Of a stretch of DNA of 64,000 nucleotides, positions 12,321 through 25,900 are shown piece by piece. The stretch lies in NCBI RefSeq assembly GCF_010015445.1, contig NC_053114.1, positions 20,614,224-20,678,223 of the forward strand. The letters are read 5' to 3'. The notes beneath the pieces were generated by a model. The model had not been told where the DNA came from and searched no databases. It saw only the letters and a program-made list of their open reading frames with translations. Source of the stretch: Perca fluviatilis (Eukaryota; Chordata; Actinopteri; Perciformes; Percidae). Position 1 is the stretch's first letter. Every line of letters begins with the position of its first letter. A program made the position numbers and the translations under genes.

Positions 12321-13247
12321 TAGGGGTGGTACGGTTCACAAAACCCACGGTTCGGTTCGTAGCACGGTTTTACGGTCACGGTTTTCGGTTCTGTACGGTT
12401 CTTGTTATTTTTTTCTTTTAATCTTTAACACTCCAGAAATATACTTAAGCATATGATGTATAGCTTAATCATCCACAATGTAGGCTACAGTATTAAATAA
12501 TTATATTGTTATATCATGTAATCATGCACAAACTGAATTTGACTTGACTTTAAACACATTATTGGGACCATCTCTGAGGAAAGCTAGGTTTGATGATTTC
12601 AACAAGCTTTTCATTTATTTGGTGAAATGTGTGTATTGCCATCTCCAGGAACTTATGTGCCTTTTTAGCACATGAAGATTGAAATATTACAGAATAGCAA
12701 TTGAAATAACTTGCATTTATCAAACTGCCAACTTCAGAGTAGCTCTTACAGAAATTGTATCCTTTAAAAGAAAAAAGAGGAACTCTTAAAGCTCCGTCTT
12801 TTGAATAAGTCAGAATACGTTAAACATAAAAACAGTCCTGGGCTGGGACACATTCATACGGTTTGATAAAGTAATTATTGGACTTTAACTTATCATTGCA
12901 CTTACAATAATGAGCGTAGCTGTCAGGGCCTCCTGTACATCTCATGCCGCTTCAGCGACTTTAGAGTGAAAAAACGTTACAGCGTACATTGATGTTAAAA
13001 TGTATACATGTTGGCAGGATGGTCTGAAATGTTTTGCACGGTCTTTCGCTGTACGTTTTGTTGGTAACTTGTCCACACCTCTTCTTTCGCGCGAAAGGGA
13101 AACACACTGTCTGAGGTCACATACGGGGACCTGATGGGTACAAGGCTACATTGCGCATGCGTCGAACCGTGAGGCACACACACGCTCCGAACCGAGACAA
13201 GCGGACCGAACGGTTCGGATGTTTTTTCATGAACCGTACCACCCCTA
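12321..13247. mobile_element. Non-autonomous hAT-type DNA transposon (TAGGGGTGGTACGG ends), 927 bp
   Basis: The left end TAGGGGTGGTACGGTTCA is matched by its exact reverse complement at the right end (TGAACCGTACCACCCCTA, finishing at 13247). The element is flanked by perfect 8-bp duplications, AAATGTAT at 12313-12320 and 13248-13255, the target-site signature of the hAT superfamily. No transposase frame is visible inside, so it would depend on an autonomous relative. Subterminal CGGTTCGG-type motifs repeat near both ends. Two internal blocks (about 12836-12910 and 12964-13068) recur in the different element at 18456-19683. A shorter relative with the same ends lies at 26672-27430. Confidence 0.95.
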
Positions 13248-13906
13248 AAATGTATGTCTGTTTACAGTTTTTTCTTTTTTCTTTTGACATTATTCAAAAT
13301 TAACTTTAAACAAATGATTACATCAGTTAAATTAAATTGAATCCAAATTGCTTCTCTTATACCAAATACCCAGCATTTGTTAGTTGTTGGCTACTATAGT
13401 ATATAGTATATATATAGGGATGTACAAAAGGCACATATTGCCTAATTCATCATGGTGGACTGATGAGATTTTCTTGGACTCATTTGCTCATCATCATTCT
13501 GATTCATATTTAAAATTGTTCAGCTTTGTTGTATTTGTTTTTAGCTGAATGTCTATGTACTTTGAAAGGAACAAAAAGGCGCACTCAAATTCCCTGCATG
13601 TGTTCACACTTACTTAGCCATTGAAGCTGATTCTGACTCTGAAATCCATTTTACCCAGACTTTGTACTACCAAAACATCTTGCAATAGAGCAACTCTAAA
13701 TGGTGACATTTCAGGATGACTGCCTTTAACAGATTGCTGAAGTGCAATGGTTCTTATCATTTTCTCCTTGTGGCATCTTAGCAATATTTTCTTGCGACCT
13801 CCTATCATACTGTAAAGTGCATGCCCATCAGTCTGTGATTTTCACAGACTGATTGACTTTGAATAATTTGTAGCGGTCTGAAGGGGTTAAACTATACACT
13901 ATATTT

Positions 13907-14081
13907 GGTGGTGATGGCGCAGTGGATATGACACGTGCCTTTGGTGCGGGAGATCCGGGTTCAATTCTCACTGCGATACATCAACCAATGTGTCCCTGAG
14001 CAAGACACTTAACCCCTAGTTGCTCCAGAAGCGTGCGACCTCTGACATATATAGCAACTGTAAGTCGCTTTGGAGAAAAGC
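13907..14081 (+). repeat. tRNA-derived SINE
   Basis: An A-box-like TGGCGCAGTGG at 13915-13925 and a B-box-like GGTTCAATTC at about 13958-13968 have tRNA-like spacing (about 43 bp), as expected for an RNA polymerase III promoter. The body has TGAGCAAGACACTTAACCCC, and the 3' part has GTAAGTCGCTTTGGAGAAAAGC, a tail shared by many fish SINEs and their partner L2-type LINEs. No target duplication was identified. It lies in the formin intron in the same orientation as the gene. Confidence 0.8.
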
Positions 14082-16701
14082 AAAGATTTAGATTTAGTTT
14101 TTCAATTTTTTTCTACTCTGGGTATCATCTCACAACCCCTTGTGGGAGTCCTGACCCCAAAGTGGGCAACTGTTCTAATGGGTTAATGATAATTTGATGG
14201 GATTTCTCTAAGAATGTTTGGATTTATCACAGGTGATTAGGTTATTGCTTGCTCATTGGCTAAGGTGTCACTGGTAACAAATGACAACTTTTAGTTGCAG
14301 CAGCAAAGACTCCCCTTTTTCATTTTTTTATTCAACAGTTGCTAGGATGATCAGCAGTAACCTATTACAATATTTATTAGCTGGTTATGGTGCGTGGCTG
14401 TCGTTTGTACATCCTATCATCCAGTGAATGTCTTGACTACTTTCTGCTCAAACTGTCAGTAAAGTGGAACAGAAGACATCCAATAGAGAGAGAGAGGGTG
14501 GGGCGGGGGGGGGGCAGCAACTGGCCTTGCACCATTTGTCTTCTAAATGTCCAAGGGAACACAGTGGGCGACCTGCATTCATTGTACTTAGGCATGTAAT
14601 TTTCTCTTCTTAGCTTTTCCATCCCAGCCCAATTGACCCTATTTTTTGCCTTGCTCTGGCCCACCTCAGCTACACACTGCGTCTACCGGGTCATTGTCCT
14701 GATGATAAGTGCCACATCCTGTCGAGTGAAGTGGCGGGCGGCATCAGTCCAGGTCCGAATAGGGAGTAGACATCGACACGCACACACGCACACACGATGC
14801 ATTTCCAGACAATGGAAAACGATAGTCTGAACACTCTCTGATTAAATAGGTGGCGATTGAAGTTTCACTACAGACAGGAGGATAACTACAGCCTTTTCCC
14901 AGAGGTGGAGGTTAAGTTTTGTCTTGATTCTTCTCCCAGAGTTTATTCTTTTTTGCAGTAAACACCTTTTTGCTTTTACCTTTTTGTTGATTTGACTTGT
15001 ATACTCGTACATCTACATTTGTACACCTAACTACATATTTTCCACACATTCATTTTCTTTTTTCCCCACAATATGGTCAATCAAGCTAGACATGCCACAG
15101 TAGAGCACATTGGGCTCACTTCATGCTTTATTTTACTACTAAAACGTGGGCCTTGGAGCTTTCTGTAGAGCCGCAATGAAGAAGACGTGAACACAAGGAA
15201 GGCAGACACTCTTGCTAATCTTTAAATAGGCATCAGAATGGCCTAGACTGGTTTGTGAGAGCGTCTTCATTCTTTGTGAAAGTTAAAGCAAAAAGCCTCT
15301 GTGCACATTGCACACCTGTCATGAGAGCTCTGATCCCAGATGCAGCAGAATAGAAATAGGCAGGCGAATTGTGCACATCAAAGCACCAATCAGTAGCTCT
15401 ACTGCCAAAGCTGGGATACCACTCTTCACTGTCCCGTTCCACTCACTAGTCTTTGTTCTCTTGCCACATCCTCCTCAGCACCACCTTTCAGAAGCTGAAT
15501 GACTGTTTCAAGCCCATTTCACAGCTACTAGCTTGACTAATATTCCTCTGCCATGTGTTCCTCCTCCATTACTATCCATGTGACATGTCTGTGATCTCTC
15601 TCTTTCTAAGTTTGTGAGCATGTGGGTGTGAGTATATAAATATGTGTTATGATTTTCAGTGTTGGGCTGTCTGAAAACACCTCTTGTCTACATTCTATAA
15701 AGCAGTTTTGTGTCTTGGCCTGTCTGAGTTGCTTCTGATTGATGTGTAAAATTGGACTGTTTTTGCTCCTGTATATTCCTGAGGCGGGAGATCTTAGTGG
15801 GTTTCTTTTTCCTCGCCTCCTGAGGCACACAAAGTGTTTCATGTTCTTGTGGGTTGGAGTCAAACGGAGTACTACACATGAAGGCACACACTGCAGCTTG
15901 CGATAGATTGATCTTCTCCTTTTTGCGTGTATTCTGTGTGCTATCTGTATTTTTGTGTATTTGTCTATGTGTGTTGTTGGGAGTGTAAAGCTTGCCGCCT
16001 GTCATGAATTGCCACAGAAGTAGAGACAAATTTGGACGTCGAGGAGCATTGGTTTTCCTCAGAAATTCTTTCTGCCTCTGCTCTGTGTAATGATGAAGAA
16101 CTGAGCGCACACATCAGCCAGAGGAGGAATGTAACTGTTGCGAATGAAAAGCAAGTGCACCCATAGAAGCAGGCAGGCAAGGAAGTGGGCCATGACATAT
16201 CCGTATGTGTGTGTTTGTAGTAGGATCTTGGTGTGAGGTTTGGCCACAACCACAGCCCACCACCCCAGAGACCCTCCGCCCTCAATAAAGGAGCTTCAGT
16301 GGGTTTACTGTAAAGGCTCCATGTACTGTGGAGCTGATTAACAGTTTTTGTAGGTTTGCAGAATGCCCAACATGGTGCCGCATGGTACTGTATGCATGAA
16401 CAAAGATGAAAATTTCAGTTTTTAGATCCCATGGTACAGTGTGACTGTAGTGGTTGTAGTTAACGGCGCATGAAAGGGTCTCCGATTGCAAGAGATGAGG
16501 AGAAGAGCTTGTAGGCATCTGACGGAGGTGACGAGCTTCAGAGGTTGAGACTGCAATCCCAGTCCTCATTAATAGCTTTTGAAATAGACCAACGCTGTCT
16601 GCGCCTGGACATATGTAAAACAGACACTCAAACATGTTCTCAAATGAGGGGCTTTGGATTTAATTCAAGTGCAGGACTGGACATTTTACACATTTTGTTA
16701 A

Positions 16702-16928
16702 AGTGATGGTTCGGAGTAATTCACCCTAGGGTCCTTTGCAGTTTTGCAGTTAGCGGAGTAGCGTTATCAGCTGAATAGCTTAGCGCGAGGGCTAAGCTAT
16801 TCAGCTGATAACGCTACTCTAGCTAACTCTCCCAATGTTGGACCCAGGTGAAAAAAGCTTCTGGGGGGGTGTTTGGCTTGAGGTCATGGTGCAAAGGATC
16901 CTAGGGTGAATTACTCCGAACCATCACT
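16702..16928. mobile_element. TTAA-target MITE (piggyBac- or Kolobok-type), 227 bp, with internal hairpin
   Basis: The ends AGTGATGGTTCGGAGTAATT and their reverse complement (AATTACTCCGAACCATCACT) lie between TTAA duplications at 16698-16701 and 16929-16932. The centre is a perfect 28-bp inverted repeat (16757-16784 with 16791-16818, loop GCGAGG). A longer member of the family, with the same ends and much of the same interior, lies at 57730-58627. Part of the left arm present in the long copy is missing here. It has no coding capacity. Confidence 0.93.
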
Positions 16929-17828
16929 TTAAGATTAACCAACGACAATCATGTTCATGTTGACTTATTGACTTAAAGTGAATACTTAGGTAGCCTTTTC
17001 ACATCCAAATCATATATTCTATTTAGAGTATGTATAACTGTTATATCAGTTCTAGTCCGTTTTTTTAGTAATAAACAGATTTGAGTTGTGTATTCAGTCA
17101 CAATCTGTGATGCTGGCAATAGGCTGGTCTTAGCGCAGCAGACTAAATCAGACACTGTGTGCTCGGCAGAAACACTTGCTATACAATTTTTTCTTATGAC
17201 CTGTTTCTTGTTTTATTTTTTTTATTTAAAAAACATTTGTTTATTTATACACCTTATGAGATGTCCTCGCTTTACAACAGATTAAGGGTCAGCATATCGG
17301 GGCTAGTTGACCAGCTTTTGCCCTCCACCATAAATATTTTTTTTTTCACCAAATATATATTTGAAGTTTGCCCTTTTCTGGCCTACATGCAAAACTTGTA
17401 GGAATGGTTAAGAGGACACTGTACTGTAGCTACAACTATCAATCTAAATACAATCTGAATTTCAATTAAAATAATATAAACAAATCAATGCTGTGACTAA
17501 CCCTACTTAATAGGTCTTACTATGGGCAGCGCTTGGTATCCTCAATACACAAGGGAAAGTAAAAATAAATTAATAGAAAAAGGACCCTAAAAACCTAAAT
17601 GCTTACATTTATTCTACTATCATTGTCATCCCATTTACATGCATGACACTGTCAACAAAAACTATAAGCTCAACTAAGGGAGTATTCATTGCAGAGTGTT
17701 TGTACCAGATTGCATTAGCTAATGAATTTAAAGTCAGTGTATTTGATTTCAGTATAATCACATTTGGGAGGCTGCACATTTGCATGCTGGGAATCTAGGA
17801 AGACAGCCTGTCTGGGTCACTGAATGAC

Positions 17829-17985
17829 TAAGTTATCATTCTGGTATAGGGGAAAAAACTTTCTGGCTTTTTTTGTATTTCTTTAAAGCAATCACACTTG
17901 TCTTGGGCAGCGCTAAGCTCCAGGTGTAGCGAAGATGGCCCGCAAAATAGATAGCTGAAATAGGCAGCCAATGGAAGGCATTTAT
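17829..17985 (-). repeat. Unclassified dispersed repeat, copy B
   Basis: The minus strand of this stretch aligns with 3742-3922, as described for copy A. A 148-codon open frame on the minus strand at 17828-18274 overlaps it. Its first half does not match copy A's frames and it resembles no known protein, so I treat it as a chance frame across a repeat. Confidence 0.6.
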
Positions 17986-18455
17986 ACCAACTGTCTGCGT
18001 TGTGTGAGTCAGATTGCTGAATGATTGATTGGCCATTATTGGAGCCAGCGGTATAAGCTAAAATCGTACTCATTCTGCCCCCGTTTCCAGTTTTATAGGG
18101 ATGTTCTGGATTGCAATTGTGCCTCAGTCTGGTCACCAAAATGTACAAAAAGGTCATTGCCATACTCGTGTAAAGCTTTAATTTGTGCTTGTGCCCAATT
18201 TCACAAAAATAGAGCCCCATGTATTGGTTTAAAATGTGATGGCCTTGACTCAGTAGAGCATCTGGTATCATCACAGTCCTAGTCAGTCATAGCATTACTT
18301 TTTTTTTACCTCCAATGTGTATTATTGCTCTACAGGGAATTGTCAGACAAAATGGAAGGAGTGAGAAAAACACACACAACCTTAATCAGAGCAATGTCCT
18401 CCTACTCTTCAATAAATCATTGGTTGAACCAAACAATCACACCATGGCTGGCGGT

Positions 18456-19683
18456 CAGGTTAACTTTTTTGACCACAGTGGCTTTTTACCAGCCACTTTT
18501 TTTTTGCCTCATAAAAGTTGAAAAACAGGACTTGCTGTGTCTCTATGATCCTATCCTGTCCTATTCATGGTAGCCTACTCATGGACATTGCGCCGTCATC
18601 ACTTGCTGTAGTAGGGGGGCCCGCCTTGATAATACTGCATAGGGGTCCGGTGTTGGCTCGTTACGCCACTGCATATAAGAGATGAGAGGACTGACAAAAT
18701 CAGGAGTAGCCTACGCGCACCACAACAAAAAAACACTGGTGAATGTGGACCATAACACATGAGTTGTTGCAACTTTTTTTGTATAGTTCTTAAAAATAAA
18801 TAAAAAAACTTGTTTTGGGGAGAATAATAATTAGTACTATTAATTAATTACTCTGGGCTGAGATTTTCTAGGAACCTTACCAAAAAGGCTCAGGATGATG
18901 ATGTTGGTGGCTGGTGGATTTAAGACACAAAATAATAATTTATTGAATGAATCAAATATGAACATATCTGTCAGTGGCTTGTTGATCTTTACATTGTTAG
19001 TTAATTCCCTATCCTGGGCTGGGACTCACATTCATACGGTTTCATATTGGACTTTAACTTATCATTGCACTTACAATAAAGTATCTGTCCTCAATTTAGG
19101 TCATCCTGTAGGTCCCATCTGCGTTTTTTCCTGCATCCACCGTGTGTGATTGTGTGTTTGTGTGCGTGTGTGCGCGTCAGTTGCGGGGGAAACAGAGCAA
19201 CAGGCCAGCCCGCTGCAGACAGCTGACAAGATGAAACAGCAGCAACTTTCAGAGACTTAAGAGTGAAAAATCGTTCCAGCGTACATTGATGTTACAATGT
19301 CTACATGTTGGCAGGACGGTCTGAAAAGTGTTGCACGGTCTTTCGCTGTACGTTTTGTTGGTAAATGTGAGATGTTGGAGTCACACACGTCTCGTCTTCA
19401 TAACATAAACAAGGAAATTAATTTGACCCGTTCTCCCTCCCGCTTGGTCAGTGGCTGCGCGATAGGGACCCCGGCTGTCAATCAATGTCTTCCAGTGATG
19501 CGGGCCCCTGATTGGACTAGGTCCGTAAGCAACCGCGCACCCTGCTTACCGATAATTACGCATCTGAATCACTCAATTTTCATTGGCTACCCGCCAAAGT
19601 GGCAGGTAGATTGACAGTGTTACCCGCTAATTGCAAAATTCACCCGCATTTGGCGGGTGGGCGGGTGTTAATTTCATGCCCTG
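18456..19683. mobile_element. Non-autonomous hAT-type element (CAGG ends), 1,228 bp, composite
   Basis: Perfect 8-bp duplications CTGGCGGT lie at 18448-18455 and 19684-19691. The left end begins CAGGTTAACTTTTTTGACC. The right end, read inward on the minus strand, begins CAGGGCATGAAATTAACACC. CAGGG...TTAAC-type ends belong to a hAT group distinct from the TAGGGGTGG group. The left end appears to have lost a few bases relative to the right end. Inside are a fragment ending GTTACGCCACTG (about 18672), which looks like another hAT terminus, and two blocks (19011-19080, 19261-19364) shared with the element at 12321-13247. No transposase frame was found. Confidence 0.8.
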
Positions 19684-21282
19684 CTGGCGGTACAACTTGG
19701 CCTCTATGGAGCTAATGAAGTTGTAAGAACTTTTCTAGCACATCTTACACTAATAAATCGGTCGTATACATGCTTAATATAGCACACAGTGTTTAATTGC
19801 ATGTAAGCATATAACATATCTATATTGATATTCCAGTTTTACTAAATGTGGAGGCAAATATTGTGATTTCTTTATGAATACTGTGCCATTAGTTGTGCAG
19901 CACCAGTATCAGTATATATGTTAAGTGTCCTTAGACTGCATGCCACAGTGACACTACCTGCCTTTGGCAGGATCCTTTGTTCTGTAAAACCAAACTCGAC
20001 ATATAGCTCAGTAGGTGACAGCAAACGAGAAATCCAGAGCAGAGCACTCGCTTTCGTTGCTGTAGGAAAGTCGGGGCCTGGTGCTGAAGAAAATTCACTT
20101 TGGAAGTATGAGATATTAACAAGGGTGCACATAATGTCAGCAAGTGTCAGCGTGTTGCTGAATCTTGCTGACACGTGAAGTTTAAGTTTCAACTGCTTCT
20201 CTTTTACTGGCGTTAGTTCAGTCCAATTACAGTTCTTCCTTACGGTACAATAAAATAAGACGCACGAAAGGCAATTATAAACTTGTGCTTTACTCTGTAG
20301 GAACAATTTGGCATACAATTTGGCGTTATAAAACACAAATGTTTACATTTCTTATTTTTTATTGATACAACATAAAATAGAATTGCAGTAAATATATTTG
20401 ATTTAATTGTCGGCCAGTGGTTAAACCTACGAAAGAACCGCTAAGAAAGGACGCTAAACTAAACAACAAAATGAGACTGATAGACAGCATGCGAATGGCA
20501 TCCAGCCATCAAATGTAATAAAACCATCATTGTGGTTGCATTGTAGCGTGTAGTTTTTAATGCCAGTGTGTCGGTAGTGGAAATGTACAGTTCAGTGGTA
20601 AACAGCCCTTTACATCTGCATGGTGGTTGACAAAGACTTCAAATGGCATTAGCAACACAGAAGCAGTTTTGAAAAGAAACACCCACATATTCACATTCGG
20701 ATGTCAACCACAGCATAAACCTTTTATTGACAGTGTGTGTTCTCCCTCAGCATTCCCATATACCTGCTATCTTTTTTTCCTTCTCATCCACTGGAAGCTG
20801 TTTTCACAGCAAATTACTAGCCAGGTCCATCATTATGCCTCAGGTGTCAGGGCCAGGTTTTCAGCTGTACCAACACAGGACATGATTTACATGTCACATC
20901 TTAAAAGTCTTTCTCTTTCTACAATACATCTGCTTCCTGTTGGTACCCCAGCTGCCACAAAGTTCTTGATATTATGAGTCAAGAATACTCTACTGTAAAT
21001 ACCCCATGTTGCCAGGCTTTTGTTCCATTTCAGCTTGACAGTACACTGTATGTCACTGTAAATGTGACTTCATTGCTAGTTAAAATCTTTTTTGTGTTTT
21101 TTTTTTTTTGTCTGCTACAATGCAATGCATGACTACATTGCCCAAGGTTGCATATTTGCACAGCAGGTTGTCTACAATAACCCGCCGACTTGTACATTAC
21201 TGGATTTGCTTGGAACTACTCCCATCGTTATTCCAGCACTTGACTTTGGGAGTGGACGTGTCATATAGCAGGTCCTTGTTCA

Positions 21283-22050
21283 TGGCTTTTTATGCCGCCT
21301 CACTCGCCGTGGCCGGAGGCATTATGTTTTTGGGTTGTTCGTACATTGTCCGTCCCTTTCTGATTAACACAATATCTCAGGAACCCCCGGAGGGAATTTC
21401 TTCAACTTTGGCACAAACGTCCATTTGACTGAAGGATGAACTGATTAGATTTTGGAGGTCAAAGGTCAAGGTCACTGTGACCTCACAAAACATGTTTTTA
21501 GCCACGATTCATGAATTTTTCACACAAATGTATAATAGGATAAAATTATGTCGTGATGACCTTTAATATCCATAAGGTCAAAAGTCAATGAGTGGCTTCG
21601 CTTGTGTGCTCGGCTTTGTACTGTTTTGTTTTCTTTTAATACTGATTTTGGATCTCCGCATTTGGACTGAATCTGTTGATACCCTCTGGTACAATACTGC
21701 CTGGATTAAGACATTGATTTTGGATCACAGACAGTTTGGAAGAATGGAGCTTGTTGGCAAGCTAGCCAGCCACCAGCGACTGGAGAACTTCACTGTGACG
21801 TCATAATATTTTGCAAAAAGGCTTTTATGGCAATTATTCAACGCCATAACTCAGGAACAGATGGGGAGATTGTGACACAATTTCACATTTGGTCAGATAC
21901 GGAATTGGGGACACTGATTATATAGATATTATGTGCCTCTTTATTGAATGCCTTCAAAGTCTTCACTACATATGTTAGTCTGAACAGACATGGATGTAAA
22001 CTGCAACAACTGCATTGGTTGTTGGAGGCATACAAAGCAAGGCGGTGATA
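21283..22050. repeat. Vertebrate dispersed repeat of uncertain class
   Basis: I recognise phrases of a very common fish repeat: TCCGTCC..TCTGATTAACAC, ATATCTCAGGAACCCCCGGA, GAATTTCTTCAACTTTGGCA, CAAACGTCCATTTGACTGAA, GGTCAAAGGTCAAGGTCACT and GTGACCTCACAAAACATG. The apparent ends, GCCGCCTC..GGAGGCAT near 21285 and GGAGGCATACAAAG..GGCGG near 22047, are partly complementary, which hints at a DNA transposon. No clear target duplication was found. Confidence 0.65.
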
Positions 22051-22168
22051 TTTTATTTATATATCACGTTTTGCGTTTATATAGTGGCCTGCCATTGTAA
22101 GTTCTAAATTCTTGCAATCAGTTGGCAAACCTCACCACTAGAAGAATAGTGCACTTTATCTGATTTAG

Positions 22169-22913
<745 letters not shown>

Positions 22914-22976
22914 AGAACCAGCAGCAGGTGATCAGCCCCAGCTCCTTCCGCCAGGTTCTCAGGCCTGTTAACCATG
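22914..22976 (+). CDS. diaph3: Diaphanous-related formin 3, exon encoding the post-DAD tail
   Basis: A 63-nt exon, phase 1 at both ends. With the split codon it encodes ENQQQVISPSSFRQVLRPVN followed by H and the first base of a Gly codon. The pattern S-P-x-S-x-R-x-V-L-x-x-x-N-H resembles the segment after the DAD in DIAPH3 (SLSPMSQRPVLKVCNH, from memory) and is not found in the shorter DIAPH1 or DIAPH2 tails. This is the main reason for calling the gene diaph3. The acceptor is TCCACAG at 22913 and the donor is CATG/GTAAAG with the intron from 22977. The exon has no stop, so at least one more exon must follow. I could not identify it in the remaining 41 kb. Confidence 0.85.
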
Positions 22977-25900
22977 GTAAAGCAAATCAAAAAAAAGCTA
23001 AAGCCTCAAGCATGCTCAGCTCTGTCTTTTATCTGCTCTTGGAAGCCAGTCTTAAACATCTGTTGCATGTATTGCAAATTCCCCTCAACAGTTTATATGT
23101 CCTGCTTTTTACCATTTCAGTTGTCCTGTTGCCTTTTTTGTGACCTTGTGTGTGCCTTCTAAAAGTGTGAAAGGCCATTTCTAAAACAGTTTGTGGCTGT
23201 GCGATGCGCAAGCTGTGAGAGAAGCAGGTTGAGGTTCTTTGAAAGCAGTGTGTGGGCTGATCTGGCAGCTCAGTTTGATAAGGTTCCTAAATTGTTCAGT
23301 AACTGCAGCATTTTGAGTTGAAGTCTATGCTTTTAAATGCAGTTGGGGTCTTTCACATTTTGAAAACCTTATATACATATATAAAGGAAGCTACATATGT
23401 CTATTCACAACTGTACAGTAGAAGTCAAGTCAAATCTTTTTATTTTCTGGATAACATTTTCTCATCCTGAATTTCTCACTTCTGACCTATGTACTGCATG
23501 TTTGTTAAGTGAGGCATCAAGATCAAACAAACGGACTAAATGCTGTGCTACAAATTGGATGCGAGCCACTTGCAGTTTCAAGCACTTCAAGTGTTTAGTG
23601 TTATCATTTAGAAACTCCATCTTAATATTTTAATGTAAAATGGGCAAGGTGTGTCAACTGTATAACTTCCTGGGAGTGAAGATTGGATGGAATACTTATT
23701 ATACCAAATATAAAATGCCCTATATTATTTGCAGTTGTAAACAGAAATGTAGCTTTTGGTAAAATAATCAACCGCTTTCTTTTCTTGTCAAAGGTTTTCT
23801 ACAATCATTACTGATGCACTTCAAGAATTATGCTGTAACCCTATTACCTCTTATTATTTGTAATTGGAATCCCAGTGGGCTGGGTACAGGCACACATGAA
23901 TAAAATTATTCACGCTCGGTCCACCCACATCATTGATGGCAATGATATTGGGCCTTGCTCTGTTGTTCTGCTACGACTTATCTGAAATTAGATTGGAAAA
24001 GGGACGAGGGGGAGGGAGATATACAGGGTGGGAGGAAAGAGACAGATAGGCTGTAGCATAAGAAATGGAGAGAAATGGTGTGGGGAAGAAAGATAGAGCC
24101 AATTGGAAGCGGTGAAACTACGGAATAATGTGGGGGAGAGAAAAATATTGTGTGTGTGAGAGAGAGAGTGTGTTTCCGTCCAGAGCTATGTTAGATTAAC
24201 AGGGGATTAGAGTAAAAATAAATTGCAGTCTGTGAAGGAGCTGCTGCTCAGTGTCCATGTTGTTAAAAAAGACCCCATGGTGGGTTGTACAGGTAAGAAG
24301 GTCCTGGAAGGTTGCTAGCCCAGCTGCCCCCTGCTGGCAGATTCAGACATGCCCTTGTTGACCAATAAAACTCAAGGCTTGAGCCTGTCACTGCAGGCAT
24401 CATACTCACTGCCAGCCTCCCAGAGCAAACACAGCTAATTACTTTTCTCTGCCCAGCCCCAGCACCAGCTCAGGCCTCTTAGTGCCCATTCATCTTAATT
24501 TCCCCCTCTCTGCCATCTGCCTCCTAAATAACACTCCTCCTCATTTCCCTACCATCCCATATCCCCGCTGTCTTCTTCTATACTCTCATGGCCTGACAAT
24601 GACCCTCCCCAAACATAATTGCCTGTTATTGGTATGGAGTCTCTCCACTTCTCCTGCCGCACCCCTTCTCTCCCATCGCCTTCTCTCCTACAGCGATCCA
24701 TGCCTTAATTGCCCTGAGTCTAGTCGTTGGAGTGAGTGAAACCCACAGGATGCTCTCTGTTTAGTTGGGAGGTGTTGAAGTTTATTCGACGGCACAAGCA
24801 CTTAAACAGCTGCTTTCACTTTCACACCACCCTAAAATCTCCTTTTCTCACAGTTTTAAATACCCTTTAATAATTGATCTCAGGGGTGTTGCTACACTCC
24901 AGTGAAGCAGCAAAGAGAAATAAAAGTGAAACATCTGTGCCAGAAGATACTGTAATTAGTGGTGATGGGGAAAGATTGGAATGGTCATTCTGAACATGTA
25001 TGGTGCCATTAAGCTTTCGCACCAAGGGAGACTGGTTGTCTGCAGTGGTGCGCGTTTTGTTGTCTGCAGAAACTAATCAGATGGCTGGTACAGTGTGCTC
25101 CCCATCGCAAGACTTTGATGAGACTGTGGAGTAGTTTGATTATGGCTATAGTGCTTCGTAGTCATGATGAGTGTGATTGCCATGCAATAGAAAATAGAAT
25201 TAATAGATTCCTTGCGGTCTACTCCACTGCAAATCAAGGGCTGCACATTGTTCCCTCTTCTTTTCTTTTCCCTCTTCCTTCCTGATCTCCTTCTGTTGTA
25301 CTCTTTGATTTAAGTAAAGTATTTAGCCTGGGTTCACAGCATTTCTTCCTGCTTCCTCTGTCCGTCCTCTCCTCTCCTCCCTTACCCCTACATTGGCTCA
25401 GCACAGTTTAACATGAGCCAGCAGCTAAGGTGTTAAGCTTGGTCTGCGGTCTCCCTCAGCACACATACACACATACACATAAAAGTACACAGACACACCC
25501 ACAGACTTTAGGGGATGAAGGTAAGCAGGCTTTGTGGTGGCTGTGGCCTGGGTTAGGATAAGGCTGCTGGGCTCTGGGGCTCCTCGACACTCTAAATTGG
25601 ATTGGGCTCCACAGAATGATAGATCGATGGTGGTTAGCCACACAGGTGTAAGAGACTTGAATCTGCAAATTGAATCTCTAAAGCAGCAATAGCTTTTTAT
25701 CGGTGTCCTACTGAAAACATCTCTGGTCATTTCAGCCTTCTAAGCAAGCACTCATCACTGTCTCACTGACTCCCATGCTGATGTGTGTGCATGTACATGT
25801 GTAGGGTATCGTATCATATAACTACACTTTATTTATTTTTTTTTTTTTTTTTGACAGAGCAAGATAATCTAAGTGTGTAACACAGCTCAAGCCAGAGGTG

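Noticed and set aside
13907..13985. tRNA-like A and B boxes
   Set aside because: They belong to a SINE head: the cloverleaf is not maintained and a SINE body and tail follow, so it is not a tRNA gene.
15606..16285. Overlapping minus-strand frames of 93, 140 and 106 codons
   Set aside because: Composition is unremarkable, with several frames open in the same place and no recognisable domain or splice structure. Lengths are within chance expectation for 64 kb.
17828..18274. 148-codon minus-strand frame
   Set aside because: It overlaps a dispersed repeat also present at 3742-3922, and no known protein is recognised.
19872..20336. 154-codon minus-strand frame with a second overlapping frame on the + strand
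   Set aside because: It is the longest frame outside the microsatellites but has no recognisable motif, and it lies just after a hAT element in repeat-like DNA. Not enough to call a gene.
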